A stretch of 64,000 bases of DNA from NCBI RefSeq assembly GCF_902459805.1, contig NZ_CABPST010000009.1, positions 154,179-218,178 of the forward strand, in the 5' to 3' direction. The notes beneath the pieces are model-generated. The model made no database searches. It saw only the letters and a list, made by a program, of their open reading frames with translations, and was not told the origin of the DNA. The DNA comes from Pandoraea bronchicola (GTDB taxonomy: Bacteria; Pseudomonadota; Gammaproteobacteria; Burkholderiales; Burkholderiaceae). Shown here in pieces: positions 62,265 to 64,000 of this stretch. The position numbers and the translations under genes are program-made. Numbering within the stretch: the first letter of the stretch is position 1; the number at the start of each line of letters is the position of its first letter.

Positions 62265-62471
62265 CTAGCGCAAGATGCCAAGCGCTTCAGCTTGCTCGCG
62301 GCTTAGACGAATCGTGATGGACGGCTTAGAGGCTTTGAGAGACGACGCCTCAAAGGAAACGCCTTCCAGATTCAGGAAAACGATTTGCTCCTCGAAAACG
62401 TCTTCATAGATGTGGAACGACTCAGAGCCATCCGCGGAAGACCACGTCTTGAGCGATGCCTTGGTGCTCAT
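62265..62471 (-). CDS. 68-residue hypothetical phage-cargo protein
   Basis: Starts M-S-T-K-A-S-L-K-T-W-S-S-A-D-G. Mixed strand/helix, acidic middle (Y-E-D-V-F-E-E-Q-I-V-F-L), ends I-T-I-R-L-S-R-E-Q-A-E-A-L-G. No recognised family. It follows the FxLYD gene on the same strand. Confidence 0.55.
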   Translation of the reverse strand: MSTKASLKTWSSADGSESFHIYEDVFEEQIVFLNLEGVSFEASSLKASKPSITIRLSREQAEALGILR

Positions 62472-62510
62472 GGCACACCTCAAATTCAGCGGACGACTCC
62501 CCGTCATCCA

Positions 62511-62849
62511 TCAGTAGGAAGTCACCTCAGTAACCTTATAGCTATGGGCATTCGCTGAGGTGAACGGCGCTTCGAATCGCCACCGCTCATTCGGGCCGAT
62601 GTTCTGACCGTACGCGATGGTGTTCCCAATGATATTGCCTCCCGCATCGTACAGGTTGAATTTGACGAATGCGTTCTGAACCAATTTTTCGCCCTTATTC
62701 GTAGCCACGCCGACGATAGCCGGGAAGCCGTTCGCGGCAACTATGACCGACGTGTCACTCACGACAATCGGACTGGCCCCATTGGTGCTTTGAGCAAATG
62801 CCCCCGCACAGGAGAAAGCGAAAACGAGAACTGCAATTGCGTTCTTCAA
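62511..62849 (-). CDS. Exported FxLYD-type protein, TTG start
   Basis: 112 residues from TTG 62849, with GAGG eight bases upstream; the frame is open further upstream but lacks a ribosome binding site. Signal peptide K-N-A-I-A-V-L-V-F-A-F ... A-F-A-Q. The mature part has V-V-A-A-N-G-F-P-A-I-V-G-V and F-V-K-F-N-L-Y-D-A-G-G-N-I-I-G-N, the FxLYD beta-sandwich signature. Probably periplasmic; may change the lysogen surface. Confidence 0.7.
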   Translation of the reverse strand: MKNAIAVLVFAFSCAGAFAQSTNGASPIVVSDTSVIVAANGFPAIVGVATNKGEKLVQNAFVKFNLYDAGGNIIGNTIAYGQNIGPNERWRFEAPFTSANAHSYKVTEVTSY

Positions 62850-63204
62850 AGTGTGATCCTCAAAAATCAACGGCATCCAATTCGTCTGCGTCATGTACAA
62901 ACGTTTCCGGACATTTAGCTCGGCGCTCCCCGTCCCCCGTCGATACGTACTGCCAGCGGGCGGAATCACCAAACAACAGCAACTAAAAGCCGGTATTAGA
63001 TATATCGTCCTGCACGCAGCGATCTTTAGATCTCTGTTTTGCAGTCATCGCAGACGCGACCCTCGTCGCTCCGACGATACCCAACATTTTTGCTCCTCAA
63101 AGCACGCACAGACCCTATAAATCGGGAGCGGTTTCGTACCAGATTTGACTTGATTGCGGAGCAACGAACGCAACAACTCTTTGATTTAATTATTTATTAC
63201 AACT
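62850..63204. other. Gap left of attR
   Basis: About 350 bp; I see no gene. It should carry the promoter of the minus-strand FxLYD gene. The last 40 bp next to attR are very A/T-rich, as often beside attachment sites. Confidence 0.4.
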
Positions 63205-63256
63205 GAATCATAATCCGCAGGTCCGGGGTTCGAGTCCCTGATTCGCCACCAAATGC
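63205..63256. repeat. attR: 3' fragment of the tRNA gene
   Basis: Identical to 49625-49676. Only the 3' half of the tRNA is present, so it is not a functional gene. Confidence 0.95.
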
Positions 63257-63257
63257 G

Positions 63258-63292
63258 AAAGCCCTGTAAATCTCTGATTTACAGGGCTTTTT
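63258..63292 (+). terminator. Original tRNA terminator, displaced by integration
   Basis: Perfect 15-bp stem AAAGCCCTGTAAATC / GATTTACAGGGCTTT and T run, directly after attR. Confidence 0.9.
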
Positions 63293-63298
63293 CAATAA

Positions 63299-63332
63299 GG
63301 GCTCTGCGGCTTCGCTGCGAGCCCTTTTCTTT
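63299..63332 (+). terminator. Second terminator-like hairpin
   Basis: GGGCTC ... GAGCCC with inner GCTTCGC-type loop and TTTTCTTTT tail. Confidence 0.6.
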
Positions 63333-63395
63333 TACCGGCTCCTCACGGTGCAAATTCGGTGCAATACGCGGTGCAGACCTCAAGGAAGGAGCACC

Positions 63396-63926
63396 ATGGC
63401 AGCACTCACAAAAACACCATCGGGAACCTGGAAAGCGACGATTCGTCGAGTGGGTTGGCCCACCGCAGCCAAGACATTTCGAACGAAGCGCGACGCAGAG
63501 GATTGGGCCCGACGGACCGAAGACGAAATGGTCCGAGGCGTATTTATTCAACGCGCGCCGTCTGAGCGCACTACCGTTGCGTCAGCGCTGGAACGCTATG
63601 CCAAAGAAATCGTTCCCACGAAAAAGGCGTCCACACAACGCCGCGAACAGGCCAGAGTCGCCACGCTCCTCGCCGCATTCGGCAAATATTCACTTGCCGC
63701 AGTTACTCCCGACCTGGTCGGAAAATTCCGTGACCAGCGACTGGCGGAAGGCAAGGCGAACAATACCGTTAGGCTTGAGCTGGCCCTTCTAGGTCACCTC
63801 TTCACGGTCGCGATAAAGGAATGGCACATCGGGCTCACCTACAACCCTGTCGCCAATGTCCGAAAACCGAGCCCGGGCGAAGGTCGCGACCGTCGCATTA
63901 CTCACGACGAGCAAACACGGCTGTGA
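63396..63926 (+). pseudogene. Second tyrosine integrase, truncated before its catalytic residues
   Basis: AAGGAAGGAG then ATG 63396. 176 residues: the N-terminal AP2-like arm-binding part (G-T-W-K-A-T-I-R-R-V-G-W), core-binding helices (~50-150), then R-R-I-T-H-D-E-Q-T-R-L, where the catalytic domain normally begins, and an early stop. Integrases of this type are about 330-380 residues. The sequence changes character at the stop, as expected for an insertion element end. It marks a second island next to the same tRNA. Confidence 0.82.
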
Positions 63927-64000
63927 CCCTACCCCAGAAAACAGTACCACTGAAAAGTAGAAAATCCGGCATGATTTTGACAGTTTGAAACGGAAGACAT
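63922..64000. mobile_element. Probable left end of an insertion sequence
   Basis: TGTGACCCTACCCC begins where integrase homology stops, and the rest of the window has no integrase-like frame. The family cannot be named without the right end and transposase. Confidence 0.4.

Noticed and set aside
63205-63251. Second tRNA gene
   Set aside because: Only the 3' half is present; it is the attachment-site copy.

Overview
The window is a high-GC betaproteobacterial chromosome segment from a member of the Burkholderiales. A Pandoraea-like organism is my best guess. The reasons are codon use, the order pcm - rhodanese - tolC - waaA, a waaC - kdoO - waaA lipopolysaccharide cluster, pyrBC' next to ruvX and yqgE, and a sucCD - recX - recA block. 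All genus and function assignments are by reading; no database search was possible.

Positions 1-21200 hold chromosomal housekeeping and envelope genes: the end of an MFS transporter, three tandem 153-bp repeats each encoding a nearly identical 35-residue peptide on the minus strand (628-1052), a four-gene operon with MotA/ZorA-like and MotB/ZorB-like proteins (1326-6624), an MFS/HxlR divergent pair, trmB behind a probable terminated leader RNA, uppP, a lipoprotein, an SDR/TetR pair, pcm, tolC, the Kdo/heptose cluster and a phosphohexomutase. Positions 21201-28144 form a surface-glycan locus (flippase, three glycosyltransferases, two tandem WecA-like transferases). Positions 28239-49417 hold apaH, plsC, pyrBC', ruvX, yqgE, an orphan gene, rubredoxin, a ThiD-like gene, a pilin with an O-oligosaccharyltransferase, terC, sucCD, recA/recX with a LexA box, a two-component system and an MHS transporter.

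An intact tRNA(CAT) gene at 49595-49671 is the target of a 13.6-kb integrated filamentous phage (inovirus), bounded by 52-bp direct repeats (49625-49676 and 63205-63256). Its core is integrase, DUF4224, rolling-circle Rep, a hairpin-rich origin, secretin, Zot, DUF2523, a TspB/pIII-like protein, tiny membrane proteins, pVIII, pV and a divergent repressor. Between attL and the integrase lies a cargo operon on the minus strand. It starts with a foldable ~234-nt RNA with retron msr/msd architecture (53111-53344), then a small XRE protein, a retron-type reverse transcriptase (YVDD, VTG), a second 348-nt structured non-coding stretch, a protein with a probable OST-HTH/LOTUS domain, and a protein of unknown family. 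This is the strongest candidate for an undescribed system. Right of attR is the 5' part of a second integrase, cut off before its catalytic residues, probably by an insertion sequence running out of the window.
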